Part shown: positions 19,401 to 26,319 of the stretch, one piece after another
Layout: each line of letters opens with the position of its first letter
Numbering within the stretch: the first letter of the stretch is position 1
Assembly: GCA_910578475.1 (NCBI GenBank)
Contig: CAJTRK010000001.1
Location: 124,001-188,000 of the forward strand
Reading direction: 5' to 3'
Source of the DNA: an uncultured Lachnospiraceae bacterium
Lineage (GTDB): Bacteria; Bacillota; Clostridia; Lachnospirales; Lachnospiraceae
DNA length: 64,000 nt
The notes under the pieces: model-generated
Told to the model about the DNA's origin: nothing
The model's input: only the letters and a program-made list of their open reading frames with translations
The model's database searches: none
Translations under genes and position numbers: made by a program

Positions 19401-19454
19401 AAAGAAGTATTCCAGGACAGCGATATCGATGTATGGGACTGTGAGCTGATTTAG
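16428..19454 (+). CDS. fkp: Bifunctional L-fucokinase / L-fucose-1-phosphate guanylyltransferase-like protein
   Basis: The 1008-aa protein combines an N-terminal fucose pyrophosphorylase domain (nucleotide motif KRVGSGGATL near residue 76) with a C-terminal GHMP kinase (RVNWGGGWSDTP near residue 660, ATP motif PKGSGLGTSS near 779, CGAGGGGF near 966). This is the Fkp architecture, which converts salvaged L-fucose plus ATP and GTP into GDP-fucose. The length matches the family. Base composition is visibly more GC-rich than the flanking glycan genes. A good GGAGG precedes the start. Related enzymes use D-glycero-D-manno-heptose or other sugars, so the exact sugar is not certain. Confidence 0.85.
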   Translation: MHPISSLFLSQSYQDAWADYSRALVSPQFVHWDYVILTASNEQQAEGFEAQLEERRQAGFLPPETRFAVIPDPMGKRVGSGGATLGVLKYVAEQTGKTDFSGLRILVIHSGGDSKRVPQYSALGKLFSPVPHELPNGRASTLFDEFMIAMATVPSRVREGMLLLSGDVLLLFNPLLIDYSGKNAAAISFKENVKTGKNHGVFLRGEDGNVRKFMHKQTVETLRECGAVNEQDCVDIDTGAIIFSKEMLAALYRLISKEGKFDGECFAELVNEKVRLSLYGDFLYPLAADSTLEDFYKETPEGSFCPELQAARRKIWETLRPFRMKLLRLVPAKFIHFGTTGEILELMSSGVADYIDLGWSRHVGSSFDSQAAGYNSVLSSQAVCGQNCYLEVSYVHHKAELGDNVLLSYIDVYDEKIPSNVVVHGLKQKDGNFVARIYGTEDNPKAVFHDSKEDGAGADNCLFLGLPFRQLIEKNGITAEELWEEGEEHTIWNARLYPACATIREALRASLNLYAMTRGNGDVSEWRSQKRKSLCSGFNEADAHALIAWEKRMGELVQMDRLSKLIRAGGQAAQGIEILKTRKLSPVQEEWLEKHLQRADFGERMRLHYYVGTALGGAAGDKQIGECFRCIGAEVLASTLENLQVNGDCRIVTEKHRVSLPLRVNWGGGWSDTPPYCNEKGGTVLNAAILLNGKRPVEVALERIPEPKIIFDSRDMDVYGEFEEITALQQTGDPYDPFALQKAALLACGILPMKGGNLKEILNRMGGGFLMRSEVTGVPKGSGLGTSSILAAACVKALLEFTGISYDEEQLYSTVLCMEQIMSTGGGWQDQVGGITEGIKYTTAAPGIRQNMKVHHIRLPEETQKELGERFALIYTGQRRLARNLLRDVVGNYIGNEPDTVYALNEIQKAAALMAFELCRGHVDDFARLLGRHWELSQKIDKGSTNILIDQIFDSISDLIDGRMICGAGGGGFLQVVLKKGISKEMLHDRLKEVFQDSDIDVWDCELI

Positions 19455-19473
19455 GGCGCATCATAAATATAAC

Positions 19474-19504
19474 TGTCGCCAACCCAAAAAAAATGATGTA
19501 TAAT
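19474..19504 (+). promoter_or_regulatory. Possible promoter upstream of the deoxysugar operon
   Basis: A perfect TATAAT lies at 19499-19504, about 115 bp before the aminotransferase start. The -35 (TGTCGC, 19 bp upstream) is poor. It is plausible because it sits in the only intergenic gap between fkp and the next gene. Confidence 0.45.
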
Positions 19505-19621
19505 AGAAAAGCGTAAACTTGGCAGTCTGTGCTTCAAGAGATGCTTTGTGTCTTTGCGGGCATTTTTCCACGCAACAATATAATCGTCGAGAAATGATGG
19601 AAATACATGGAGGGAAAATCA

Positions 19622-20719
19622 ATGATACCGGTAAATGAATTAGCAAGAGGATATAATCTGTACAGAGAGGAATACGAGGAAAAAGCCGTATCCGTGCTTC
19701 GAAGCGGATGGTATGTTCTCGGCAGAGAAGTGGAAGCGTTCGAACAGGAATATGCGGATGCACTGGGCGGAGACTGCTATTGCGCCGGAGTCGATAACGG
19801 ACTCAATGCAATCAGACTGGGACTGCACGCATGCGGAATCGGCCCGGGAGATGAGGTAATTGTTCAGTCAAACGGTTATATCGCAACGATGCTTGGCGTA
19901 ACGCAGAACGGAGGCATTCCCGTTTTTGTAGAACCGGACCGGTATCATAATCTGGACCCGGATAAGATAGAAGCGGCGATTACGGACAAAACAAAGGCAG
20001 TTCTTGTTACGCATTTATACGGACAGGCAACCCGGATGGACAAAGTTGTGGAAATCTGCAAAAAGCATAACTTAATGCTTTTTGAGGACTGCGCGCAGTC
20101 TCATTTTTCGAGCTACAAAGGAACGAATACGGGGCTTTTTGGCGACGCCGGCTTTTTCAGTTTTTATCCGACCAAAAATCTCGGCTGTTTTGGCGACGGC
20201 GGCGGTATCGTATCAAGGAATAAAGCGCTGATTGATAAAATAAAGACGTTGAGAAATTACGGAAGCGATTATAAATATCATAATATCGTACTTGGGTTTA
20301 ATTCAAGACTGGATGAATTACAGGCAGGATTGCTGCGGGTGAAATTAAGCCATATGCCGGAGCTGCTTGCGAACAGACGGCATATCGCGGAAGCGTACCT
20401 GAAAGGAATTAAAAACCCGCTGGTTGAGCTGCCGCTTCTGGCAGAGGATGTCGTGCCTGTCTGGTATTTGTTTGTCGTTCGCGTGGAAGAACAGGCGAAG
20501 TTCAGAGAATTTCTGCTGCAGAATGATGTGCAGACGGATGTCCATTTCCCGACGCCTCCGCACATGCAGCCTGCGCTGGCTTATCTGGGGCATCATGAAG
20601 GTTCCTTCCCGATAGCGGAGAATTATTGTAAGACCGTTGTTTCCCTGCCGATGATGGATTATTTGTCGGATGAGGAAATTGATAAGGTAATCAGGGTGGT
20701 GAACGGTTATGAAGGATAG
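19622..20719 (+). CDS. DegT/DnrJ/EryC1/StrS family sugar aminotransferase
   Basis: The 365-aa PLP enzyme carries the fold-type I pattern DNGLNAIRLGL, the EDCAQSH motif and the Schiff-base Lys185 in FYPTKNLG. The family transfers an amino group to a keto-sugar nucleotide. The next gene is an FdtA-type 3,4-ketoisomerase, the usual partner of FdtB/QdtB aminotransferases that make 3-amino-3,6-dideoxyhexoses (Fuc3N or Qui3N), so a C3 amination is the best inference. The ATG at 19622 follows GGAGGGAAAATCA; the ATG at 19607 lacks a site. It overlaps the next gene by 11 bp. Confidence 0.88.
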   Translation: MIPVNELARGYNLYREEYEEKAVSVLRSGWYVLGREVEAFEQEYADALGGDCYCAGVDNGLNAIRLGLHACGIGPGDEVIVQSNGYIATMLGVTQNGGIPVFVEPDRYHNLDPDKIEAAITDKTKAVLVTHLYGQATRMDKVVEICKKHNLMLFEDCAQSHFSSYKGTNTGLFGDAGFFSFYPTKNLGCFGDGGGIVSRNKALIDKIKTLRNYGSDYKYHNIVLGFNSRLDELQAGLLRVKLSHMPELLANRRHIAEAYLKGIKNPLVELPLLAEDVVPVWYLFVVRVEEQAKFREFLLQNDVQTDVHFPTPPHMQPALAYLGHHEGSFPIAENYCKTVVSLPMMDYLSDEEIDKVIRVVNGYEG

Positions 20720-21125
20720 AAAATACTATTTGGTAGATATCCGCTGTGTAGAAGAAACGGATGGGAAACTGATTGTTGCCGAAAGCGGGAATCAGATTCC
20801 GTTCGATATCAAAAGGATGTTCTGTGTCAAAGATGTGGGAGCGGGACAGGAGCGCGGAACACATGCTACGAAGAAAACGAAATTGATTCTAATCCCGCTG
20901 GCGGGTTCCTGTGAGGTGGAAGTGGACACGGGAAGCAAAAAAGAAACGTTTTTGATGGATTCGCCTACCCGGGGATTGTATCTTGACGAAATGATATGGC
21001 GTACCATGAAGAACTTTACGCCGGACTGCGTTATGCTTGCGCTGGCGGACAGGGTATTCGATGCAAAAAATGAAACCTATAACGATTACAACGAGTTTAT
21101 TGAGGCATTGCGGGCAGGGGAATAA
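20709..21125 (+). CDS. FdtA/QdtA-like dTDP-4-keto-6-deoxyglucose 3,4-ketoisomerase (cupin)
   Basis: The 138-aa cupin shows the FdtA/WxcM signature: a DG-L--AE start region, PFDIKRMFCVKDV and the metal- or substrate-site RGTHATKKT. In typical family members the tail of that motif is RGxHAHK, so the second His is replaced by Thr here. The enzyme moves the keto group from C4 to C3 before amination by the preceding DegT protein. Start overlaps the aminotransferase end. Confidence 0.85.
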   Translation: MKDRKYYLVDIRCVEETDGKLIVAESGNQIPFDIKRMFCVKDVGAGQERGTHATKKTKLILIPLAGSCEVEVDTGSKKETFLMDSPTRGLYLDEMIWRTMKNFTPDCVMLALADRVFDAKNETYNDYNEFIEALRAGE

Positions 21126-21127
21126 GG

Positions 21128-22489
21128 ATGGTGAACAGCATTTTTCCGGAAGCTGAAAAACAGAGCTTTAGCGTGCATTCCACAGAAGAGATTTTGACCT
21201 GGCTGGAATCGCGTAAAAATAATTTGAGTGTCTGGCTGGATAAAATTTCATTAGAAGAGTGCGCGCCGTGGTATTATGACGAAAAACAAGGCATGATTCG
21301 CAATACCAAAGGAACTTTTTTTCAAATTACGGGCCTCCGGTGGACCAAAAATAACGGAGAGACAGTGGAGCAGCCCATTATTTTGCAGGAAGAAATCGGA
21401 TTCCTGGGCATTATCTGCTGTAAGATTCGCGACGTCTGGCATTATCTGATGCAGGCGAAAATCGAACCGGGCAATGTGAACAATGTGCAGGTATCGCCAA
21501 CAATCCAGGCGACGAAAAGTAATTTCACGCAGCAGCATGGAGGCGCAAAGCCGCCCTTCTTAGAGTATTTTATCAACATGGAACATAGCGACGTGCTGGT
21601 GGACCAGATACAGTCCGAGCAGTCGTCGCGTTTTCTGGGCAAAAGAAACAGGAACGTCATTCTGATGCGGCATGAAATGTTGGAAGAGCCACCGACACAC
21701 AGATGGATGACCCTGCCGCAGATAAAGGAACTGATGAAATATGACAACCTTGTCAACATGGACACAAGGACGGTATTGTCCTGCATTCCATACGTTCTGT
21801 TGGGCGAAGAAGGAGATGTTCCCTTCCAAAATAAACTATATTTCAGCCGGACGGCGGCTTCTCTTGACCGCCAGACGATTGTCAATATTTATAAACAGAT
21901 TAATGATTTTAAAATGTTTGAAAGAGGAAAAATCGAGAAAATTCCGCTTTTTGGTTTGAAAGACTGGAAAATGGAGAACGGTGAGTTTCTTCATGTAAAA
22001 GGATATCCGTTCAAACTGATTTTCTGCAATATCGCAATTGAAGGGCGTGAAGTTACCGAATGGAAGCAGCCGTTATTTGCGGCTACCGGGATTGCCACTT
22101 TCGGATTGCTTTGCTGTGACGATGCCGGGATATTGAAGTTTCTGATAAAAGTAAAACCGGAAATAGGATGCTTTGACGGAATCGAAATCGGGCCTACGAT
22201 ACAGGAAGAAGCCGGGAGCATTGTGGAAGAAGACTGCGTTACCGCTCTTTTTCGGGAAAAACTGTATAAGAAAGAGGGCGTTCTGGTCGATGTCTTATTG
22301 TCAGAGGAGGGCGGTCGATTCTATCGCGAGCAGAACAGGAATGTTATCATTTCCGTTCAGAAAAAAGAAATTCCGGCGGTTCCGAAAGGATATGTATGGA
22401 GCGATTATGGAACAATGAATATATTGACACAGATAAATAACTGTCTGAATATTCAGCTCCGGAATCTGCTCTCGATTCTGGAAATTTAA
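21128..22489 (+). CDS. NDP-hexose 2,3-dehydratase (EvaA/TylX3-like)
   Basis: The 453-aa protein has two tandem copies of the family's repeat, the first around residues 50-210 with VQVSPTIQAT and HGGAKPPFLEYF, the second around 275-400 with IEIGPTIQEEAG. The family removes water across C2-C3 of dTDP-4-keto-6-deoxyglucose, the first step to 2-deoxysugars. It is best known from actinomycete antibiotic clusters. It sits with a Gfo/Idh/MocA reductase about 1 kb downstream, the usual C3-ketoreductase partner of such dehydratases (as in SpnN/OleW type pathways). It starts 2 bp after the ketoisomerase stop. Confidence 0.85.
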   Translation: MVNSIFPEAEKQSFSVHSTEEILTWLESRKNNLSVWLDKISLEECAPWYYDEKQGMIRNTKGTFFQITGLRWTKNNGETVEQPIILQEEIGFLGIICCKIRDVWHYLMQAKIEPGNVNNVQVSPTIQATKSNFTQQHGGAKPPFLEYFINMEHSDVLVDQIQSEQSSRFLGKRNRNVILMRHEMLEEPPTHRWMTLPQIKELMKYDNLVNMDTRTVLSCIPYVLLGEEGDVPFQNKLYFSRTAASLDRQTIVNIYKQINDFKMFERGKIEKIPLFGLKDWKMENGEFLHVKGYPFKLIFCNIAIEGREVTEWKQPLFAATGIATFGLLCCDDAGILKFLIKVKPEIGCFDGIEIGPTIQEEAGSIVEEDCVTALFREKLYKKEGVLVDVLLSEEGGRFYREQNRNVIISVQKKEIPAVPKGYVWSDYGTMNILTQINNCLNIQLRNLLSILEI

Positions 22490-22490
22490 A

Positions 22491-22542
22491 GGTTTTAGAA
22501 ATCTAAAGGTTCTGAAAATGGAACGGTTTTGGAAATCTAAAG
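22491..22542 (+). repeat. Short direct duplication after the dehydratase gene
   Basis: An 18-bp unit beginning GGTTTT and ending CTAAAG occurs at 22491-22508 and 22525-22542 with one mismatch. It lies between the dehydratase stop and the first flippase subunit. Confidence 0.75.
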
Positions 22543-22579
22543 AGAGAATTTATCGAAAATTCGGAATGGAAATCTGAAA

Positions 22580-22945
22580 ATGAAAAAGATAAGTACAATT
22601 GCAAAGCTTCAATTGGTAATCATCATTTATTCTATATCCAGTGTCATTGCGAAGGTGGTATCGAAACAACCCTTTTTTTCGTTGAAATTTTTCATTTGGG
22701 GCGGTTTGGAACTGTTGTTTTTAGCTGTTTATGCGATTTTCTGGCAGCAGATGATTAAAAAGATAGAACTGTCACAGGCTTATGCGAACAGGGCGATGGT
22801 TCTTGTGTGGTCGTTGCTGTGGGCGTTTTTTGGATTTCAAGAGCCGGTATCGATTCAGAACATTATCGGCGCGCTGCTGGTGATGGCCGGAATCGTCGTT
22901 ATCAACTGCGGAGGGCCGGAAGTTCCGGACGGCCATTCTGTCTGA
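22580..22945 (+). CDS. Small EamA/SMR-type membrane protein, ArnE/ArnF-like flippase subunit A
   Basis: The 121-aa protein is almost entirely hydrophobic with four predicted membrane helices. It ends in the small-multidrug-resistance-like pattern FFGFQEPVSIQNIIGALLV followed by VVIN. It precedes a second protein of the same size and topology, as in the ArnE/ArnF pair that flips an undecaprenyl-phosphate sugar across the membrane in Gram-negatives. An ArnC/GtrB-like glycosyltransferase lies downstream. I infer a lipid-linked sugar flippase, not a drug pump. Confidence 0.7.
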   Translation: MKKISTIAKLQLVIIIYSISSVIAKVVSKQPFFSLKFFIWGGLELLFLAVYAIFWQQMIKKIELSQAYANRAMVLVWSLLWAFFGFQEPVSIQNIIGALLVMAGIVVINCGGPEVPDGHSV

Positions 22946-22977
22946 GTCGTTTGAATGCCTGTGAAAGGAGCAGGGCT

Positions 22978-23322
22978 GTGAAAATGCTGAATATCTATTT
23001 TCTGATTTATTTAATCGCCGTATTTGTTGCTTCTTTTTCTCAGATACTCCTGAAAAAAGCCGCGATGAATCAATATCCGAATAAAATAAGAGAATACCTG
23101 AATGTGTTCGTCATTCTCGGATATGGGATGATGTTTGTTTCGATGTTTTTGGCGATTGTCGCTTACAGGGGAATCGAGTATAAAAACGGAATGATTATTG
23201 ATTCTTTGGGGAACGTATTGGTTTTAATTTTCAGCTATCTGTTTTTTAAGGAAAAAATCGGGCTGCATAAAGTTATCGGAATTTTCCTGATTTTATGTGG
23301 GTTTTTTGTATTTTATTTCTAA
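22978..23322 (+). CDS. Small SMR-type membrane protein, ArnE/ArnF-like flippase subunit B
   Basis: The 114-aa protein has four predicted membrane helices with motifs such as SQILLKKAAMNQ near helix 1 and KEKIGLHKVIGI before the last helix, typical of ArnE/ArnF-like proteins. It is probably a heterodimer partner of the preceding 121-aa protein. The GTG at 22978 lies 7 bp after AAAGGAG and is preferred; the ATG at 22984 would shorten it by two residues. Confidence 0.7.
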   Translation: MKMLNIYFLIYLIAVFVASFSQILLKKAAMNQYPNKIREYLNVFVILGYGMMFVSMFLAIVAYRGIEYKNGMIIDSLGNVLVLIFSYLFFKEKIGLHKVIGIFLILCGFFVFYF

Positions 23323-23351
23323 AGAGGTATCGCATTTTTAAAGAGGTATCG
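23320..23351 (+). repeat. Short direct duplication after flippase subunit B
   Basis: TAAAGAGGTATCG occurs twice, at 23320-23332 and 23339-23351. The first copy includes the stop region of the flippase gene. Confidence 0.8.
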
Positions 23352-23398
23352 TTTTGCGGGACTTCGATGAAAGAAGCGTCTTTGGCATAGAAAAGTGA

Positions 23399-23416
23399 TG
23401 TCCGCATAAGCGGACA
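23399..23416 (+). other. Small perfect hairpin just before the ribosome binding site of the Gfo/Idh gene
   Basis: TGTCCGC, loop ATAA, GCGGACA, directly abutting the AGAAAGGA site of the next gene. It could modulate translation; no test available here. Confidence 0.5.
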
Positions 23417-23429
23417 GAAAGGAATCTCA

Positions 23430-24500
23430 ATGAAGAAGATACGAATCGGGATACTGGGCGCGTCGGATATCGCATTCAGGCGTTTTCTGCCCGCACTAAA
23501 ATCGGTGCGGACATTTGAATTTGCCGGTGTGGCGGTTGCGGATTACCGTGAATGGGGAGCCGGTTTGGATGAAAAATCATACGAACCTCTGCTGGCGGCA
23601 AAAAGAGAAAAGGCGCAGAAATTTATTGATAATTACGGCGGAAAAATTTATGTTGGATATGAAAATCTGATACGGTCGGAAGATGTGGACGCCGTTTATA
23701 TTCCGCTTCCGCCCAGTCTGCATTTTCGGTGGTGTCAGGAAGCTCTTTCGGCAGGAAAACATGTTTTGTCGGAAAAGCCCTGTACAACGAGTCTGAAAGA
23801 TACGATGGAACTGGTCGATTTGGCACAGACAAAGGGCCTGGCTCTTTATGAAAATTATGCGTTTGGCCTGCATCGGCAGATTTTCAAAATCAGGGAATTG
23901 ATAGAGGAAGGGAAAATCGGAGAACTGCGATTGATTCGTTCCGCTTTTGGATTTCCTTACCGAAGCGCGGCGGACTTTCGTTACGACCAAAAAATGGGCG
24001 GCGGCGCGCTCTTGGATTGCGGCGGATATGTATTGAAGGCGGTTCAGCTGTTTACGGGCGGCGACGTGGAAGTTGTAACATCGGCGCTGCATTATACGGA
24101 CAGGCATGATGTCGATATGTACGGAAGCGCTGTTTTAATCGGTAAGAACCAGGTGGAAGCGCAGACTGCGTCACAAATTGCGTCGCAGATTGCGTCGCAA
24201 ATTGCGTTTGGTATGGACAATTCTTATAAATGTGAACTGGAAATATGGGGAAGTCAGGCATGTATTTTCGCGCCGAGGATATTTACTCCTCCGGCGGAAA
24301 TGGAAACGCAGATTATTGTAAAGGGACAGAGCGAGGAAATCATAAAGGTGATGCCGGATGACCAGTTCGCGCATGCCATAGAATATTTTGGCTCCTGTAT
24401 AGAGAATCCGGAGGCACGGGAAACGGCGGGAAAAGAGATTCTGGCGCAGAGCAGGCTGGTCGATGAAATGGCGGCGAAGAATATTCTGCGGCTAAGTTGA
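23430..24500 (+). CDS. Gfo/Idh/MocA family oxidoreductase, probable NDP-sugar 3-ketoreductase
   Basis: The 356-aa protein has an N-terminal Rossmann NAD(P) motif (GILGASDIA), the family EKPC motif with catalytic Lys near residue 115, and the C-terminal domain pattern MGGGALLDCGGY. With a 2,3-dehydratase 1 kb upstream it probably reduces C3 of the dTDP-3,4-diketo-2,6-dideoxy sugar, giving a 2,6-dideoxyhexose (inference from pathway context). A 12-bp repeat encodes a threefold Ala-Ser-Gln-Ile run around residues 246-258. Its last 23 bp are duplicated just downstream. Confidence 0.85.
   Translation: MKKIRIGILGASDIAFRRFLPALKSVRTFEFAGVAVADYREWGAGLDEKSYEPLLAAKREKAQKFIDNYGGKIYVGYENLIRSEDVDAVYIPLPPSLHFRWCQEALSAGKHVLSEKPCTTSLKDTMELVDLAQTKGLALYENYAFGLHRQIFKIRELIEEGKIGELRLIRSAFGFPYRSAADFRYDQKMGGGALLDCGGYVLKAVQLFTGGDVEVVTSALHYTDRHDVDMYGSAVLIGKNQVEAQTASQIASQIASQIAFGMDNSYKCELEIWGSQACIFAPRIFTPPAEMETQIIVKGQSEEIIKVMPDDQFAHAIEYFGSCIENPEARETAGKEILAQSRLVDEMAAKNILRLS
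24168..24203 (+). repeat. 12-bp tandem repeat x3 inside the Gfo/Idh gene
   Basis: Units GCGTCACAAATT, GCGTCGCAGATT and GCGTCGCAAATT encode Ala-Ser-Gln-Ile three times in frame. Being a multiple of three, expansion or loss would change protein length without a frameshift. Confidence 0.9.
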
Positions 24501-24546
24501 TTGGCCGATAAGGTGAAGGCGAAAGAATATTCTGCGGCTAAGTTGA
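24478..24546 (+). repeat. Duplication of the 3' end of the Gfo/Idh gene
   Basis: A 23-bp sequence starting AGAATATTC and ending at the stop TGA (24478-24500) recurs at 24524-24546; similarity extends a few bases beyond, into GAT-GG-CGATAA. The second copy is outside the gene. Confidence 0.85.
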
Positions 24547-24623
24547 TGGGACGATAAAACAGGAACGAAGAATAATCCGCAAAAATGACACAAATGTCAT
24601 ATGCACGGTGGAGGAAATGAAAA

Positions 24624-25388
24624 ATGGATATTAATGAAACATCCAAAAAAATGAAAAGCAGACATCCGTGGGAACTGAGCAGAACCAAATGTGTCTTGAA
24701 GTCGATGGATTCGTATTTGACGGATATTCACAGAAACGGAGAAAAAAAGCGTTATCTCAATATTGGCGCGGGGGATATGTATTTTGACAGGGCGCTGATG
24801 AAAAAGTGGAAAAAAGATGCGCTGTACGCTGTGGACATCGGATATGCGGAACAGGAAAAACAGGGCAGCAGGGTTCATAAATATAAATATCTCGAAGAAA
24901 TAGAAGAAAATAACTTTGACTATGCGCTGATGATGGATTCTCTGGAATATATGGAAGATGAAGTCGAATATGTGAAAAAATTGTGCGGCAAGCTGAAACC
25001 GGGAGGAATGATTTTTTTTACACTACCGTCTTTCCAGAAGTTGTTTTCGGAGCATGACGTCATTGTAAAGCTTTTAAGAAGGTATGACAGAAAAAGCTTT
25101 GCGCGCATCATCGATGAAATTCCTGAAATCGAGATTGTGGAAGAACATTTCTTTTACTTTTCTTTGCTGTGCGTAAGATGTCTGCAGAAGTGGCTGCATC
25201 TGCCAATCGACCCGAAGCATGAGGTGACGACCGGGTGGAGATTTGAGGAAAAGGGAATCGTCACAAAACTGGTGACGGGATTTTTGAATCTGGATTATCG
25301 GACAGGCGCTTTTTTAAATAAACACAATATTTGGCTGCCGGGGCTGTCTTTGTTCATTGTGTGCAGAAAGGACAATCGGAATGAGTAA
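24624..25388 (+). CDS. Class I SAM-dependent methyltransferase
   Basis: The 254-aa protein has the SAM motif LNIGAGDMYFDRA, acidic residue region YAVDIGYA, and a central FDYALMMDSLEYMEDE as in UbiE/COQ5-type folds, followed by LKPGGMIFF. Two hydrophobic segments are absent, so it is cytoplasmic. In this setting it may methylate a sugar or lipid-linked intermediate. Its end overlaps the start of the next gene by 8 bp, so translation is coupled. Substrate unknown. Confidence 0.8.
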   Translation: MDINETSKKMKSRHPWELSRTKCVLKSMDSYLTDIHRNGEKKRYLNIGAGDMYFDRALMKKWKKDALYAVDIGYAEQEKQGSRVHKYKYLEEIEENNFDYALMMDSLEYMEDEVEYVKKLCGKLKPGGMIFFTLPSFQKLFSEHDVIVKLLRRYDRKSFARIIDEIPEIEIVEEHFFYFSLLCVRCLQKWLHLPIDPKHEVTTGWRFEEKGIVTKLVTGFLNLDYRTGAFLNKHNIWLPGLSLFIVCRKDNRNE

Positions 25389-26301
25389 GATATCTATCAT
25401 TATACCTGTTTATTGGAATGAAGATACACTGGAATTGTTATATGATGATTTAAAAGAGAAGGTTTTAGGACAGTTGGAAGATTACGAACTGGTTTTTGTG
25501 GACGATGGCTCCGGCGATAATTCCTGGGAAATCATCAATAAAATCAAAAACCGGGATGACCGGGTAATCTGCGTGAAACTGTCGAGAAATTTCGGGGAGC
25601 ATTCCGCTCTGCTAGCCGGATTATCCGTATGCACCGGCGACTGCGCGGTCACAAAACAGGCGGATTTGCAGGAAGATTCGGAAATTATTCTGGAGATGTA
25701 TGAAAGCTGGAAAAAAGGAAACAAAGTCGTGCTGGCCGTCAGGGAAGAAAGAGACGACAGTTTCGCTACAAAATTTTTTGCCGGTCTGTACTATAAACTG
25801 ATGCAGAAGTTTGCGAATAAGAATATGCCTTCGGGAGGATGCGACTGTTATCTGCTGGACAGGCAGGTAATCGAAGTCTTATTGAAACTGGATGAGAAGA
25901 ACTCATCATTGACGCTTCAGGTTTTGTGGGTCGGATTTAAGACGGATAAAATTTATTTCCATAGAAGGGAAAGAGAAATCGGAAAGGGAAGATGGACCTT
26001 TGCCAAGAAATTTAAGCTTGTACTGGATTCTATGATTAGTTTCTCTTATGTGCCGATTAGAATGATGTGGATAATCGGAATCCTGTTTTTTGTGTTCTCG
26101 GTCATTATGGGAATCGAAGTTTTCATTGAATGGTTCACCGTCGGGACGCCGGTTGCCGGCTGGCCCTCGCTGATGTGCGTGGTATTGTGTTCTTCCGGCC
26201 TGATTTTACTGATGCTCGGGATGCTTGGAGAATATATCTGGAGGACGTTTGACGCGGCGAGAAAAAGACCGCCGTTTATCATTGATGAAGTAAGGAAATA
26301 G
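25381..26301 (+). CDS. GT2 polyprenyl-phosphate glycosyltransferase, ArnC/GtrB-like
   Basis: The 306-aa protein has an N-terminal GT-A domain with VDDGSGDNS and the QADLQED metal-binding region, then two C-terminal membrane helices (about residues 222-250 and 260-285) and a tail ending KRPPFIID. This layout is that of enzymes that load a sugar onto undecaprenyl phosphate at the inner face of the membrane. It fits the ArnE/ArnF-like flippase pair upstream. The start ATG 25381 follows AAAGGA; a longer in-frame version overlaps the methyltransferase and is unlikely. Confidence 0.85.
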   Translation: MSKISIIIPVYWNEDTLELLYDDLKEKVLGQLEDYELVFVDDGSGDNSWEIINKIKNRDDRVICVKLSRNFGEHSALLAGLSVCTGDCAVTKQADLQEDSEIILEMYESWKKGNKVVLAVREERDDSFATKFFAGLYYKLMQKFANKNMPSGGCDCYLLDRQVIEVLLKLDEKNSSLTLQVLWVGFKTDKIYFHRREREIGKGRWTFAKKFKLVLDSMISFSYVPIRMMWIIGILFFVFSVIMGIEVFIEWFTVGTPVAGWPSLMCVVLCSSGLILLMLGMLGEYIWRTFDAARKRPPFIIDEVRK

Positions 26302-26319
26302 ACTGGCTGAGAGAAGGGC

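Noticed and set aside
22580..23322. Small multidrug-resistance pump pair
   Set aside because: Position between deoxysugar enzymes and a polyprenyl-phosphate glycosyltransferase fits an ArnE/ArnF-like flippase better, although sequence alone cannot exclude drug export.
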